Assembly (NCBI GenBank): GCA_965243755.1
Contig: CBDEVW010000004.1
Span: 638,222 to 702,221, forward strand
DNA from: JANSWY01 sp965243755
Lineage (GTDB): Bacteria > Bacteroidota > Bacteroidia > Cytophagales > Cyclobacteriaceae
Reading direction: 5' to 3'
DNA: 64,000 nt
The notes beneath the pieces were generated by a model. That model made no database searches, was not told where the DNA came from, and was given only the letters and a program-made list of their open reading frames with translations. Below are positions 35,598 through 44,172 of this stretch, piece after piece. A program made the position numbers and the translations under genes. Within the stretch, counting starts at the first letter, position 1. Every line of letters begins with the position of its first letter.

Positions 35598-35617
35598 AAT
35601 ACCAAATTCTAGGTATA
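35598..35617. promoter_or_regulatory. AATACC-N8-GGTATT motif, site 3
   Basis: AATACC...GGTATA, spacer 8, one mismatch; 54 bp upstream of the TnsA-like gene at 35671. Confidence 0.55.
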
Positions 35618-35670
35618 GAAAAACTAGGAGAATATCTCTATCCTTACAACGAATAACCTACAGCGATAAG

Positions 35671-36255
35671 TTGAGAAGTAAGCAGGTACTATATGAAGGG
35701 ATGTTGCTAGATTCGATTCTAGAGTTGAAATTCGTTTTAATGGTTGAAGATAAATGTGTGTTTGTGCGGAAACCATTGACAATTCGCTACAACAGGAATA
35801 ACCTGGATCTCACAATCCCAAGTGAGTGCAATCACCGGTATACACCTGATTTTCTTGTAAGGAAGCTCTCAAACAACAAGGCCTTTCTTATCGAGGTAAA
35901 GCCAGAAAAATTTCAGAGCTCCGAATTAGCAATACTAAACAAGCAAATAGCCGAAAGGTACATTGAAAGAAAGGGGCATGACTGGGAATACAAGTTTATC
36001 TCCGAGCATCAAATAGACAATTACCTCACAGCAAATAAAAGAGAGAAACTTAGTGAGATTCGAAAAACCAGGAAAACAGTATTGAACAAGCTCAATTTAG
36101 CAAAGAAACACGCCAAGTATTCTGACAGCCTCATCCAAATTGAGAATCGAATTCCTCACAGGGAATGGCCACTAAATTTTGTGGATGATAGAGATTATAT
36201 CTACTATGTGAAGAAGGGTTTTTATAAGTTTAGTGAGGGGTATTCGTTGGATTAA
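35671..36255 (+). CDS. TnsA-like endonuclease domain protein
   Basis: 194 residues, TTG start (an ATG at 35701 is the alternative). The restriction-like fold of TnsA is seen as SILELKFVLMVED (Glu), HRYTPDFLV (Asp) and AFLIEVKPEKF (ExK). The C-terminal part is helical and basic. In Tn7-like elements TnsA cuts the 5' ends with TnsB, but no TnsB or TnsC is present here. As an orphan in a nuclease-rich block it is more likely a defence or element-encoded nuclease. Confidence 0.75.
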   Translation: MRSKQVLYEGMLLDSILELKFVLMVEDKCVFVRKPLTIRYNRNNLDLTIPSECNHRYTPDFLVRKLSNNKAFLIEVKPEKFQSSELAILNKQIAERYIERKGHDWEYKFISEHQIDNYLTANKREKLSEIRKTRKTVLNKLNLAKKHAKYSDSLIQIENRIPHREWPLNFVDDRDYIYYVKKGFYKFSEGYSLD

Positions 36256-36310
36256 CACAAAAAGATTAACACAGGATTCTTGCAATATACTGATCGAATA
36301 AACATGATTC

Positions 36311-38020
36311 TTAAATACCTATTTGGTTAACTGTCTTTCCTAATAAAGACTTGGACTCTTCATCTAAATTCTCGATATACTCCTTAGTTTTGTCAGGGAA
36401 ATCAATGTACAAAATTGCTAGTGCTTTCTTGAAAGATTTAGTAGAAGTTAAGTCACATAGCTTTTGTTGATCTCTCTTAATGAAATGGTCTTCTAGCAGG
36501 AATTTCTTTGAATCAGAGTGATACGAATGAAAGTAACGTTCTATGTGTTCTCCAAATTCTAGTTGGTACTTTTTTTGCGCTTTGATGCCCGCAGGATCAT
36601 TATCAAATACAACTCTAAAGTCGTTTGCAAAACCAAGTGCAAATGAAATTAATGTAGAGGCACTTCCAGCACTGCTGCCAGGAATGATTTTTGTTCCTTT
36701 TTTAGGATAGTTCCAACTTTCCTGTAACATTCTTAGAACATAAAAATCAGTAATTCCTTCAGTGATAATAACTTCCCCGAAAAAATCACTCACTCCATTT
36801 ATTTGCAAAGCTTGGTACACTGGACTTAATGCTCCAGAATCCCTTTTTCCTTTGAACTCTCCAAACAAGTTTAACTCTATTTTTGAATTCCTTTTGCTTG
36901 CAATTTTTATACTTCCAAGTTTTATATCCTCAGGGTTTAGAAGAAACTGTGAATGAGTACAATAGATTATAGTATTACTTTTACTCACCACTTTCAATTC
37001 TTTGAGTAGCTCAGATTGTGCTGATGAATGTAAGTATGACCCAGGCTCATCCAATAGGAAAATAGAGTTTTCTTGAATCTGCGTATAGCGTGGATTGAAC
37101 TTTAATTTTATCATGTAATTAAAGAACCATTGGAACCCTTTACTTCTCTCATTTACATTAAAAGTCCGTCTTTTATTTTTATTTGATGTATCCCTTACCT
37201 TAAATGAAAATTTATTTCCCTCCGTATCATGCTGAAGTTGTAATTGCAAATTATCACTATCATCAGCAAAGTTATTTTTACCACGTTGTTTTACTTTTTT
37301 CCACTCCTCCATTATCTCAGAATTCAGAACATCCTCAATATCAGATAGAATATCTTGCCTTCTGTCAGAATCATCTACTCTCAGATAATTTGATAGGGCA
37401 TTGTCACTGCTTTCAATTCCCTCCAGCTCCGATCGCTTCAATATCTCTTGAATTATTTCTTGCCATTCTCTAATATGACCTCTAGATAATCTTTTATCAT
37501 AGGCGTAAGACTCGCTGAAAGCGATTTCTTCAGGAACTCGATCTGTAAAGTCATCAAAATATAGGAAAACTGGGAAGTTGATTTGAATAAATTTTGTGAG
37601 CTTAACCTGCAATGCAAGGCTAATTTCGGTGTTGGTAATTTCAAATTTCCGTTCTGATGACAAGGTTCTTGTGAACCTTATAATCGTGTTGGTGTTTAGA
37701 CCAGTAATCTCGGAATAAATCTCAGACTCTGTTTTAACCTTTGAGTAGACCTTAAGGTTACTAATATCACGTTGAGTAAGAGTAATGTTAGCAGTAATTT
37801 GACAGTCGCGAGTGTCACTAGTCGAATACTTGTTTTGGTATTCCAGATGTTCTCCTTTATTGAATTTGTCACGATCTTTATCAAGGCATAAAATTGCCTT
37901 TAAAATACTCGTTTTGCCAGATTCGTTGATGCCAATAATTGGATTTATGGAATAATTGAGTGGCACAGTTAACGAAGCGATTGCCCGATAATTCTTGATT
38001 TCAATAGATTTAATTTCCAT
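36311..38020 (-). CDS. OLD-family ATPase/Toprim nuclease
   Basis: 569 residues. The N-terminal ABC/RecF-type ATPase has Walker A GINESGKT (30-37) and Walker B LLDEPGSYLHSSAQSELLKEL; the C-terminal Toprim domain has VIITEGITDFYVL (Glu) and VVFDNDPAG (DxD). Enzymes of this class (OLD, GajA) are phage-defence nucleases. No UvrD/GajB-like helicase follows, so it fits a stand-alone class 1 OLD rather than Gabija. Next upstream on the same strand is the DUF3800 gene. Confidence 0.88.
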   Translation of the reverse strand: MEIKSIEIKNYRAIASLTVPLNYSINPIIGINESGKTSILKAILCLDKDRDKFNKGEHLEYQNKYSTSDTRDCQITANITLTQRDISNLKVYSKVKTESEIYSEITGLNTNTIIRFTRTLSSERKFEITNTEISLALQVKLTKFIQINFPVFLYFDDFTDRVPEEIAFSESYAYDKRLSRGHIREWQEIIQEILKRSELEGIESSDNALSNYLRVDDSDRRQDILSDIEDVLNSEIMEEWKKVKQRGKNNFADDSDNLQLQLQHDTEGNKFSFKVRDTSNKNKRRTFNVNERSKGFQWFFNYMIKLKFNPRYTQIQENSIFLLDEPGSYLHSSAQSELLKELKVVSKSNTIIYCTHSQFLLNPEDIKLGSIKIASKRNSKIELNLFGEFKGKRDSGALSPVYQALQINGVSDFFGEVIITEGITDFYVLRMLQESWNYPKKGTKIIPGSSAGSASTLISFALGFANDFRVVFDNDPAGIKAQKKYQLEFGEHIERYFHSYHSDSKKFLLEDHFIKRDQQKLCDLTSTKSFKKALAILYIDFPDKTKEYIENLDEESKSLLGKTVNQIGI

Positions 38021-38242
38021 TTACGCATATTAGTTCTACTGTTCAATATAAGAATAATAACATTATACTTATAATTCTTGCACTTACCGTTTCCATTTTT
38101 AGATCAATAATGGAAATTATAGATCATACTCTTGATGGATGAAGTACAGAAAGTATTCCAGTCTTCACGTCTTTTATTTAGGAATCAAAAAATATTATTA
38201 TCATCGGTTGAAATTAAAGTTAGGTTGTTTATCGAGCTACTA

Positions 38243-39364
38243 CTATTCAGTGTTATCAGTATTAAAGTTGGATAGGCTAAAAACTACAGAGTTATCTATT
38301 TCATTGTTTTCGATATCTAATTCTTCTGTATCAAATCCAGTTAATTCTAGTATGTAGTCAGCAAGATCATCTTTATGATTCCGATTGGAAGGTGAAATAT
38401 TAATTTTTCTGTTTACTGAAGCAGTAAATAGATCGACTGCTTGGATGTAATAATTGCTTTCAGAGCTGACTGCATGAAAATTATCTAAGTATAATCCATC
38501 TATGTTTTGGGCAGTTATTCGTTCTTTTAAATTTTCAAGTTTTATTGAATCACTACCTTCCTCTTCTTCATCCAACCACACTTGTAAGATCCGTGGTAAC
38601 CTTGCTCTATTGGATGTGTTCTCATGAGCTATACCTTTGTTTAATAAATGAAAGGTTAAATCAGTAATGGGCTGACTAAGGTCTCGAAAACCCGACTTTC
38701 TAACTCCTATTATCTTGAATCCAGCGGTGGAATTTAGTAGTAGGAATTTTGCGAAAAACTCCCTGAATACGTCCAGTTTGGTTCTACTTAATTCAGCAAA
38801 ATGAAATTCATAATTAATTGAATTTTGCTCTTTCCATTTTTCAATTTCTCTCTTGAAATAATAGCTATTGAGACCTCCTTCCACTAACCATAAACTTCCG
38901 ACTAGAAGGAAATCGTGCGTTTTTCCGGTTTCGTCTATAAATACGGTATAGCTTGGTATACCTTGAGGTTTGTCCTGAATCGCTGCACTTTTTTGCTCTT
39001 CTTCAAGTACACCACGGTACTTTCTAACGTTATCATCAGCTTGAAATAGTTTGTATTCATTTTGGATTTTTGCTCTGGATCGAATCAAAGAGTTTGCTTT
39101 AGTCAAATTGTACATTTGACCTTTAGTGATTGAGGACCCATTGAATAGGTGTGATTCAAAAGTTTCCCAGAACCGCCATGCTAATTCTATATCTGAGTTT
39201 CTTGTATCACTATATCGATTTAATATGTACCCAACTTTATCTCGAAGTGAAAGAATATTTCCACTGAGAACATTTGCCAATAACTCTTTTTTTTCTTTTT
39301 CGACCTTTTGGTCTAGGATTTCATCTTTACTTATTTCAAGATTTGCTGATTCATCAGTACTCAT
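38243..39364 (-). CDS. DUF3800-domain protein
   Basis: 373 residues. A helical N-terminal extension (1-135) precedes a DUF3800 core that starts SYTVFIDETGKTHDFLLVGS (Asp144-Glu145) and ends near SNYYIQAVDLFTASVNRKIN. The core has an RNase H-like fold by family knowledge and is found in many mobile and defence loci; its activity is not settled. It lies between the OLD gene and the GHKL operon, all on the minus strand. AATACC-N8-GGTATT site 4 lies 72 bp upstream of its start. Confidence 0.8.
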   Translation of the reverse strand: MSTDESANLEISKDEILDQKVEKEKKELLANVLSGNILSLRDKVGYILNRYSDTRNSDIELAWRFWETFESHLFNGSSITKGQMYNLTKANSLIRSRAKIQNEYKLFQADDNVRKYRGVLEEEQKSAAIQDKPQGIPSYTVFIDETGKTHDFLLVGSLWLVEGGLNSYYFKREIEKWKEQNSINYEFHFAELSRTKLDVFREFFAKFLLLNSTAGFKIIGVRKSGFRDLSQPITDLTFHLLNKGIAHENTSNRARLPRILQVWLDEEEEGSDSIKLENLKERITAQNIDGLYLDNFHAVSSESNYYIQAVDLFTASVNRKINISPSNRNHKDDLADYILELTGFDTEELDIENNEIDNSVVFSLSNFNTDNTE

Positions 39365-39436
39365 ATTTCTATTACCCGAATTGAGATTACCTTATAACTT
39401 TTAAGATTAAAGATGATAAAAGGTGTACTTATTCCA

Positions 39437-39456
39437 AATACCTGAAAATGGGTATT
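39437..39456. promoter_or_regulatory. AATACC-N8-GGTATT motif, site 4
   Basis: Exact match, spacer TGAAAATG, between the DUF3800 gene and the GHKL ATPase gene. The spacer is very similar to that of site 6 (TGAACATG). Confidence 0.6.
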
Positions 39457-39490
39457 TTTGACGTAGAATAAAGGTTGAACCAGCTAAATA

Positions 39491-40132
39491 CTAGGGGTCA
39501 TCTACCTTGAAATAAATACTGGTTCCAATAATTTGTTCGCTATTTAATTCCTCCCTCGTGACCTTTCCATCCTCGATAAATATTTTACCCTTACCAGAAG
39601 AAATTTGAACTTTTTCAACTGTTTCGGTCAAGTATGCCAAACCGTTCCCTCTTCCAGGTATTCCGGTTGATGTTACCCCAGATTTTATAGATTCCTTTAG
39701 ATAAAATATATCTTTTTCCTCTTGTTCAATATCGGTGTTCTTCACGAGAGAATCCTTAATGCCTATTCCAAGGTCAGAAATTGCAAGTACCAAGTAGCTG
39801 TTATCCTTTGATAAATTTTGGGTGTAAGGTATAGCTCTTCCGTCTCTTTGAGTTCTGAAATGGAATGAGAAGCTTCCAATATTTTGTCCAGAATGGTCGA
39901 AAATATTCCTACAAACCTCATAGAATGCTGTTATTAACTGACGTTCGAAATTAAAAGATATGAACTTTTCAAAAGTTCTAAACTCCGTATTCAGAAACTT
40001 AGCAAAAGTTGTTTCTTTAACTATTCCCATTCTTGCTTTTTGTGAAATACCAGTGTATTTGTTTGAGCCAGCAAAAAAAAGCACATCCTCTCTGCTATTG
40101 TATCCATCAATTTTAAACTCTCTAAAAAGCAA
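39491..40132 (-). CDS. GHKL-type ATPase (HATPase_c), anti-sigma/histidine-kinase-like
   Basis: 213 residues. The ATP-binding fold is marked by the N box FYEVCRNIFDHS, G1 box SDLGIGI and G2 box GRGNGL. There is no dimerisation/His domain, so it is not an ordinary sensor kinase. It sits 2 bp behind the STAS-like gene, like anti-sigma factor and antagonist pairs, or like the ATPase parts of some defence systems. Confidence 0.85.
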   Translation of the reverse strand: MLFREFKIDGYNSREDVLFFAGSNKYTGISQKARMGIVKETTFAKFLNTEFRTFEKFISFNFERQLITAFYEVCRNIFDHSGQNIGSFSFHFRTQRDGRAIPYTQNLSKDNSYLVLAISDLGIGIKDSLVKNTDIEQEEKDIFYLKESIKSGVTSTGIPGRGNGLAYLTETVEKVQISSGKGKIFIEDGKVTREELNSEQIIGTSIYFKVDDP

Positions 40133-40134
40133 CG

Positions 40135-40392
40135 TTAGGAGCCCAGAGTATTCAAAGAAATGTATGTTGGCAGCCTTATCAATAGTTCACTACCTAATTT
40201 TGATAAATAGTATGGGAACAAAGTTGCGTAATTCAAACCTTCAGGGTCTACATATCTCAAATTTGAGTAGTCTAAAATAATTTTCTGACCTGTTTCTTTT
40301 TCGGAAGGTGATTTCTCCAGGCTTGACCAAGCTGTAAAGACAGTGTTTGAAGTTAACCTGTTCGGAATGGTAAATATTAATATTGTTTTCAT
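40135..40392 (-). CDS. STAS-like small protein (DUF4325-type)
   Basis: 85 residues. The segment KIILDYSNLRYVDPEGLNYA has the strand-helix pattern of STAS/anti-sigma antagonists, but Pro replaces the usual Ser after YVD. It overlaps the upstream gene by 4 bp and is followed after 2 bp by the GHKL ATPase, so the three genes are one translationally coupled operon. It likely binds the ATPase as partner-switch element. Confidence 0.7.
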   Translation of the reverse strand: MKTILIFTIPNRLTSNTVFTAWSSLEKSPSEKETGQKIILDYSNLRYVDPEGLNYATLFPYYLSKLGSELLIRLPTYISLNTLGS

Positions 40393-41015
40393 TTCTCGGA
40401 GATCTCCATCCCTAAAAAGAGGGGAGTTACTTGTAAAATGTCATCATTCATTGAGTGAAATGTATTGAATCCATCCATTTTAATTTCGAACTCAGGATTA
40501 TCTAGTAATGGGTGAATAGGTGTGTTTGATATGATTGAACTTTTACCAGTATAGAATATGATATTCAAATTTCCACATTTACCAATCCATTTGAGTGTGT
40601 CAGACTTTTCATAATTTGATAAACGCTCTAGGTAATCTTGTCCTAAAACTACAGGTCGAAAAGAACCACACACTCTAATTAAACCATCTATGTCTTGATT
40701 GTCAAATTTGAAATTATCATCTATCCTGATGTGTGAAGTTGATTTAGATAAAAAATTACAGATGGAGTTTGTGGTTGCATCCTCAGAGACCATGAACTTT
40801 TGCTCAGTTGCCCGAATCTTAGCAGACTCTAATTCACCCGAGGTTTCGTTCGATATTCCTAGCAATTCAAATAATTTACCAAACGTGAATTTTGTCATTC
40901 CCTTAAGCTTTCTTGACTGATCACTTTTCTGGGTTTCCTCTACCAAAGTCTTTGGTTCTAGTTGATGAGCTAACTGCATCACTCGTTGCTTATTTATGTA
41001 ATAGTACACCCACAT
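40389..41015 (-). CDS. Unknown protein, first gene of the STAS/GHKL operon
   Basis: 208 residues. The start (MWVYYYINKQRVMQLAHQL) faintly recalls DUF6414-type proteins of mobile loci, whose N-terminus reads like YxD..RV..L..QL; this is a guess. The middle contains LIRVCGSFRPVVLGQDYLER and the end LQVTPLFLGMEI. No catalytic motif is visible. As the first gene of a three-gene operon with STAS and ATPase partners it could be the sensor or the effector. Confidence 0.6.
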   Translation of the reverse strand: MWVYYYINKQRVMQLAHQLEPKTLVEETQKSDQSRKLKGMTKFTFGKLFELLGISNETSGELESAKIRATEQKFMVSEDATTNSICNFLSKSTSHIRIDDNFKFDNQDIDGLIRVCGSFRPVVLGQDYLERLSNYEKSDTLKWIGKCGNLNIIFYTGKSSIISNTPIHPLLDNPEFEIKMDGFNTFHSMNDDILQVTPLFLGMEISEK

Positions 41016-41104
41016 TTGCTATAAGTTTTCCAATCGTTCGATTTACTAATCGAAATTTACTCTAATTTATTTCTTTACTTGTATTCTGACCTTTACAATA
41101 CTTA

Positions 41105-41135
41105 TTATCAAATTGCTATTTCAGCAATTTGATAA
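41105..41135. repeat. 13-bp stem inverted repeat
   Basis: TTATCAAATTGCT (41105-41117), loop ATTTC, AGCAATTTGATAA (41123-41135); perfect. It is 90 bp upstream of the operon ending at 39491, and may act as operator or leader hairpin. Confidence 0.5.
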
Positions 41136-41152
41136 ATATGACTGAAAGATGA

Positions 41153-41172
41153 AATACCAGAAAGTTGGTATT
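41153..41172. promoter_or_regulatory. AATACC-N8-GGTATT motif, site 5
   Basis: Exact match with 8-nt spacer, 138 bp upstream of the start of the STAS/GHKL operon. Confidence 0.6.
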
Positions 41173-41437
41173 TAAGTATTTTTTTGTCATTCAGAAGTAC
41201 AAATCATATGAAACCAGTCTACACTATTATATCAACTCTCAGATTACAGAAACGCAATTTTTGAGCTAAAAACAGTTCAAATACTATACTCTTTTGTATG
41301 ACTGTGCAATCAATATCTCCTGTTTCTGGAAATATTTATAAGGTCTGAGATTACAATTATTACAAGGATTCTATTCTGATTTGAGATATTTCTGAATTTG
41401 GGCTTCTAGATTGCGAAATAAGCAATGAACCCATTAA

Positions 41438-41457
41438 AATACCTGAACATGGGTATT
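41438..41457. promoter_or_regulatory. AATACC-N8-GGTATT motif, site 6
   Basis: Exact match with 8-nt spacer, 35 bp upstream of the ATG of the secreted nuclease. Confidence 0.6.
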
Positions 41458-41491
41458 GCTGGAGTGTTTCAGATTGTCGAGATTGAATGAG

Positions 41492-42662
41492 ATGAAAGGA
41501 TTTAAGTTATGCTACAGTAAGTTCTGGAAGTTCCTTGTTGGTGTTTCCTTCTGCCTCGGAATAATGGTGTCTGAGTTGTCTGGTCAGGATAGCGAATACA
41601 TGCCTCGGACACAGGATGAGGTGATTAATCATACACACTATCACATTGGGTATTCAGAGGATCATGAGCAGGCATCATGGGTCTGCTACCATTTAACTAA
41701 ACCTGAAGCCCTGGGTAGTTTGAAAAGGACCAACAACTTCAGATTGGATAGAGATGTGTCGACTCAGTCATCCAAAACTTCGGATTACAAAAATAGCGGG
41801 TATGATAGAGGTCACCTTGCTCCAGCAGCAGACATGGCATTTTCGAGTATTGCAATGACAGAGAGCTTCTTCATGTCAAACATATCTCCACAAGTGCCAG
41901 AGTTTTAATAGAGGTGTTTGGAAGCAACTGGAAAGCTATGTGAGGGAAATGGCAGTAAAAATGGATGGATTGTATATTGTTACTGGTCCGGCATTGAAAA
42001 TGGGTATCTCTGATGCAATTGGAAAAAATCAAGTTAGTGTACCTAAATACTATTATAAAGCTATTCTTGCAGGAAACAGAAAAACATGTATTGCCTTCCT
42101 TTTACCCAATGAAGACGCTGGGGAAAAGAGCTTTGATAACTTCGCAATATCAATTGATAGTTTAGAAAGCCAAATAGGCATTGACCTCTTCTACAGCCTT
42201 ACAAATGAGCTTGAAACCGACATAGAAAGAAAAGTTGATATTGCTGTATGGGATTTGTATCCAGAGTATCGCAGTGATCTAGATTCAGGTTCGTCTGGAA
42301 CAAGGTGCGTTGGAACAGCAAGTGCAACTGGCTCAAGGTGTAGAAGCAGAGCTAAAACTAGCAGTGGCTATTGCACACATCACCTTTATCAAGCTGAAGA
42401 TCACAAGCGAAATATTGAGTTATCTTCTGATCCAAATTCGGTACAATGCAATGGGATTGCCTCTTCCACTGGTGTCAGGTGCAAAAACAGGACATTAAAC
42501 TCTAATGGTTACTGCCATCATCATCAGAGTCAATCCATATCTAAAGATAAAAGTAGGATTAATACTGGGGGAGGTGGAGGTAGATGTACTGCAACAACGA
42601 AAGCAGGAACGAGATGTAAAAGAACAGCCTCCGCAGGAAGTTCTAGGTGTTGGCAGCATTGA
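41492..42662 (+). CDS. Secreted DNA/RNA non-specific endonuclease with Cys/His-rich tail, frameshifted
   Basis: From the ATG at 41492 (clean signal peptide KFLVGVSFCLGIMVSELSGQ) the NUC1-type nuclease has its active-site motif YDRGHLAPAADM and the following MSNISPQ. At 41903-41906 a fourth T creates a stop; with three Ts the frame continues as PEFNRGVWKQLE into the second half. The tail has three units of the pattern CxGxxxxxGxRCxxx.....GYCxxH (last ending SRCWQH), likely zinc-binding (DUF5763-like). Restored length is about 389 residues. It is either a recent pseudogene or a one-base sequence error. Confidence 0.82.
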
Positions 42663-42811
42663 TATTCCCTTGATTATAGCTTGAAAACCTTAATGAGACC
42701 AGGGCACTCATTTATCGCTCCATACCAGTAGAAGAACAGCATTTTTAGCAAGTAAAGCAATAGAAATTAGCAGTTATTGACCCATGAAACGACATGTTGG
42801 ATGCGTTAGGA

Positions 42812-44023
42812 CTATTTGCCTTCATCTTTCCTGTTTCTCATCTTCTTAGCAATATCCTCAATATTTGAACCTGCATAATTCTTAAGAATGGTCTCTGGAG
42901 TAGTTCCGGTGATTTCAGAAACTTCGCTTACACTTAGAGTTAAATTATTGAGAGCATAGCTGATGAAAGTTTTACGTGCCGTATGGCTTGTACATAGTTG
43001 GTGAAGTGGTTCATTTTTCTCAAAAATTATTCTGTCAAACTTAAGTTCTTTCATAAATCGTTTGATCGCTGCATTGTATTTTTGATCTGAGATAAACGGA
43101 AGTTGATAGTCATATTTGTCTAGTATGGCTAGTGCTTCATTCATCAGAGGAATTCTAATGTGTTCACCTGTTTTTGTGGCCTTCATCACAATTTGATTCT
43201 CATCATTTATGGTATCTCGATTTATTTTTTTTAGATCACTGACACGTAATCCAGTGAAGCATTGAAATACAAAGATGTCCTTTTGCTTTTGCAGAGCAGG
43301 TAGATGTAGTAGTGTCGCCTCCTCCAAATTCTCAAGTTCTTTATTGCTTAGGTATATTTTACTCGGAGTTTCTTCTCTTCTTTCAAATTGCAGGACTTTT
43401 TTGTTAAAATCTATTCCCAAATCCTCTAACTTCCTGCAGAGACTTTTCAAATATTTAATCTGGTTATCAATTGTATTGTTAGATGATCCTGAGTTCCTAA
43501 GATACTCCCTGAATTCTAATTCAAAGTTTTTATCCAGATCCATTAGCGAATGTTCTTTTCCTTTGGCTTTATTGAACTCTGTGATGTGCTTCCTCAAATT
43601 GTTATTGTAATTTTTTAAGGAATTGCCTTTAAGTAACACTGTATGCTTCTTTACTATAAAGTCAATAGCCTCCAATATCGTTTTCACCTCTTCATTACCA
43701 ATTCTTTTCTTGTAGATTTCTATGAAATTTGCTGGAGATTGGTCTCCCTTATTTCTGGCATCTGCTTTGGCTTCAATAGCCTGCGTCATTAAATTGTTCA
43801 GGATTTCATTGTGACTGTGATAGCCAGTAAACTTTCTGTTCAACGGATCTTTGCTTGCAATCTTATTCCTTCCTCTACCATCGGTAATCCAATTTATCTC
43901 AGATTTAGAAGCTTTGATCTGAGTTGATATAAGTTTCTTCTTAGACTTGTGATCGTACCGGATGTATATGGTATATTTAGGTATGTCTTTATTTTGTTCG
44001 ATGAAAAAGTTTACTGTTGCCAT
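42812..44023 (-). CDS. int: Tyrosine recombinase (integrase) of the element
   Basis: 403 residues from the ATG at 44023 (MATVNFFIEQ, a usual start for Bacteroidota integrases; an upstream in-frame ATG at 44086 would add 21 residues). An arm-binding N-terminal domain, a SAM-like core-binding domain (about 110-220) and the catalytic domain are present with TGLRVSDL (Arg), HTARKTF (His, Arg) and LKNYAGS (Tyr nucleophile). It reads inward from the right end, 126 bp from the att core. The ACTGTCG pair at 44033-44052 lies just upstream of its start, so binding there may also control its expression. Confidence 0.95.
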   Translation of the reverse strand: MATVNFFIEQNKDIPKYTIYIRYDHKSKKKLISTQIKASKSEINWITDGRGRNKIASKDPLNRKFTGYHSHNEILNNLMTQAIEAKADARNKGDQSPANFIEIYKKRIGNEEVKTILEAIDFIVKKHTVLLKGNSLKNYNNNLRKHITEFNKAKGKEHSLMDLDKNFELEFREYLRNSGSSNNTIDNQIKYLKSLCRKLEDLGIDFNKKVLQFERREETPSKIYLSNKELENLEEATLLHLPALQKQKDIFVFQCFTGLRVSDLKKINRDTINDENQIVMKATKTGEHIRIPLMNEALAILDKYDYQLPFISDQKYNAAIKRFMKELKFDRIIFEKNEPLHQLCTSHTARKTFISYALNNLTLSVSEVSEITGTTPETILKNYAGSNIEDIAKKMRNRKDEGK

Positions 44024-44032
44024 TTCTTGTTT

Positions 44033-44052
44033 ACTGTCGTTATAACTGTCGT
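44033..44052 (+). repeat. Paired ACTGTCGT repeats, likely arm sites (right)
   Basis: ACTGTCGT at 44033-44040 and 44045-44052, same orientation and same 12-bp period as the left pair (6595-6614). A weaker ACTGTTG is at 44013. Located between the integrase start and the att core. Confidence 0.6.
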
Positions 44053-44148
44053 AAAATAAAGAATCATGTTGGAAAATAACATTCAATAATTGATAAATAA
44101 TTCGCTTTAGAGGAAATAGGGATATATTAGATAATATGTCATCTCATT

Positions 44149-44170
44149 GTTCGATTCCCCTACGGACTAC
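44149..44170 (+). repeat. Right attachment core (duplicated tRNA-Glu 3' end)
   Basis: 22-bp perfect copy of 6517-6538. The rest of the tRNA is absent on its left side, so this is an att site and not a second tRNA. Confidence 0.93.
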
Positions 44171-44172
44171 AG

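Larger units (their letters stand above)
41016..41491. other. 476-bp intergenic regulatory region between divergent genes
   Basis: No gene seen. It holds a strong hairpin (41105-41135) and two AATACC-N8-GGTATT sites (41153 and 41438), between the STAS/GHKL operon and the secreted nuclease gene. Confidence 0.6.
6517..44170. mobile_element. Integrative element (genomic island) in the 3' end of tRNA-Glu, about 37.7 kb
   Basis: The boundaries are a 22-bp perfect direct repeat of the tRNA-Glu 3' end (6517-6538 and 44149-44170). A tyrosine recombinase is at the right end and an excisionase-like HTH gene at the left end. Paired ACTGTCG repeats with identical 12-bp period lie inside both ends. The interior is visibly more AT-rich than the gapA side and the biosynthetic cluster to the right. 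Cargo is a peptide maturation/export locus and a defence-like block. No conjugation (Tra/Mob) genes are visible, so it may be mobilised by other elements or be non-conjugative. Integrity of both att sites suggests recent insertion or continued excision ability. Confidence 0.93.

Noticed and set aside
35671..36255. Tn7-like transposon
   Set aside because: TnsA-like nuclease only; no TnsB, TnsC or TniQ and no Tn7-type ends.
36311..38020. Gabija system (GajA with GajB)
   Set aside because: The OLD-like protein is present but no UvrD-like helicase is adjacent; neighbours are DUF3800 and TnsA-like genes.
44149..44170. Possible second tRNA-Glu
   Set aside because: Only the last 22 bp of the tRNA are present; acceptor 5' strand, D arm and anticodon arm are missing. 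It is an attachment-site duplicate.
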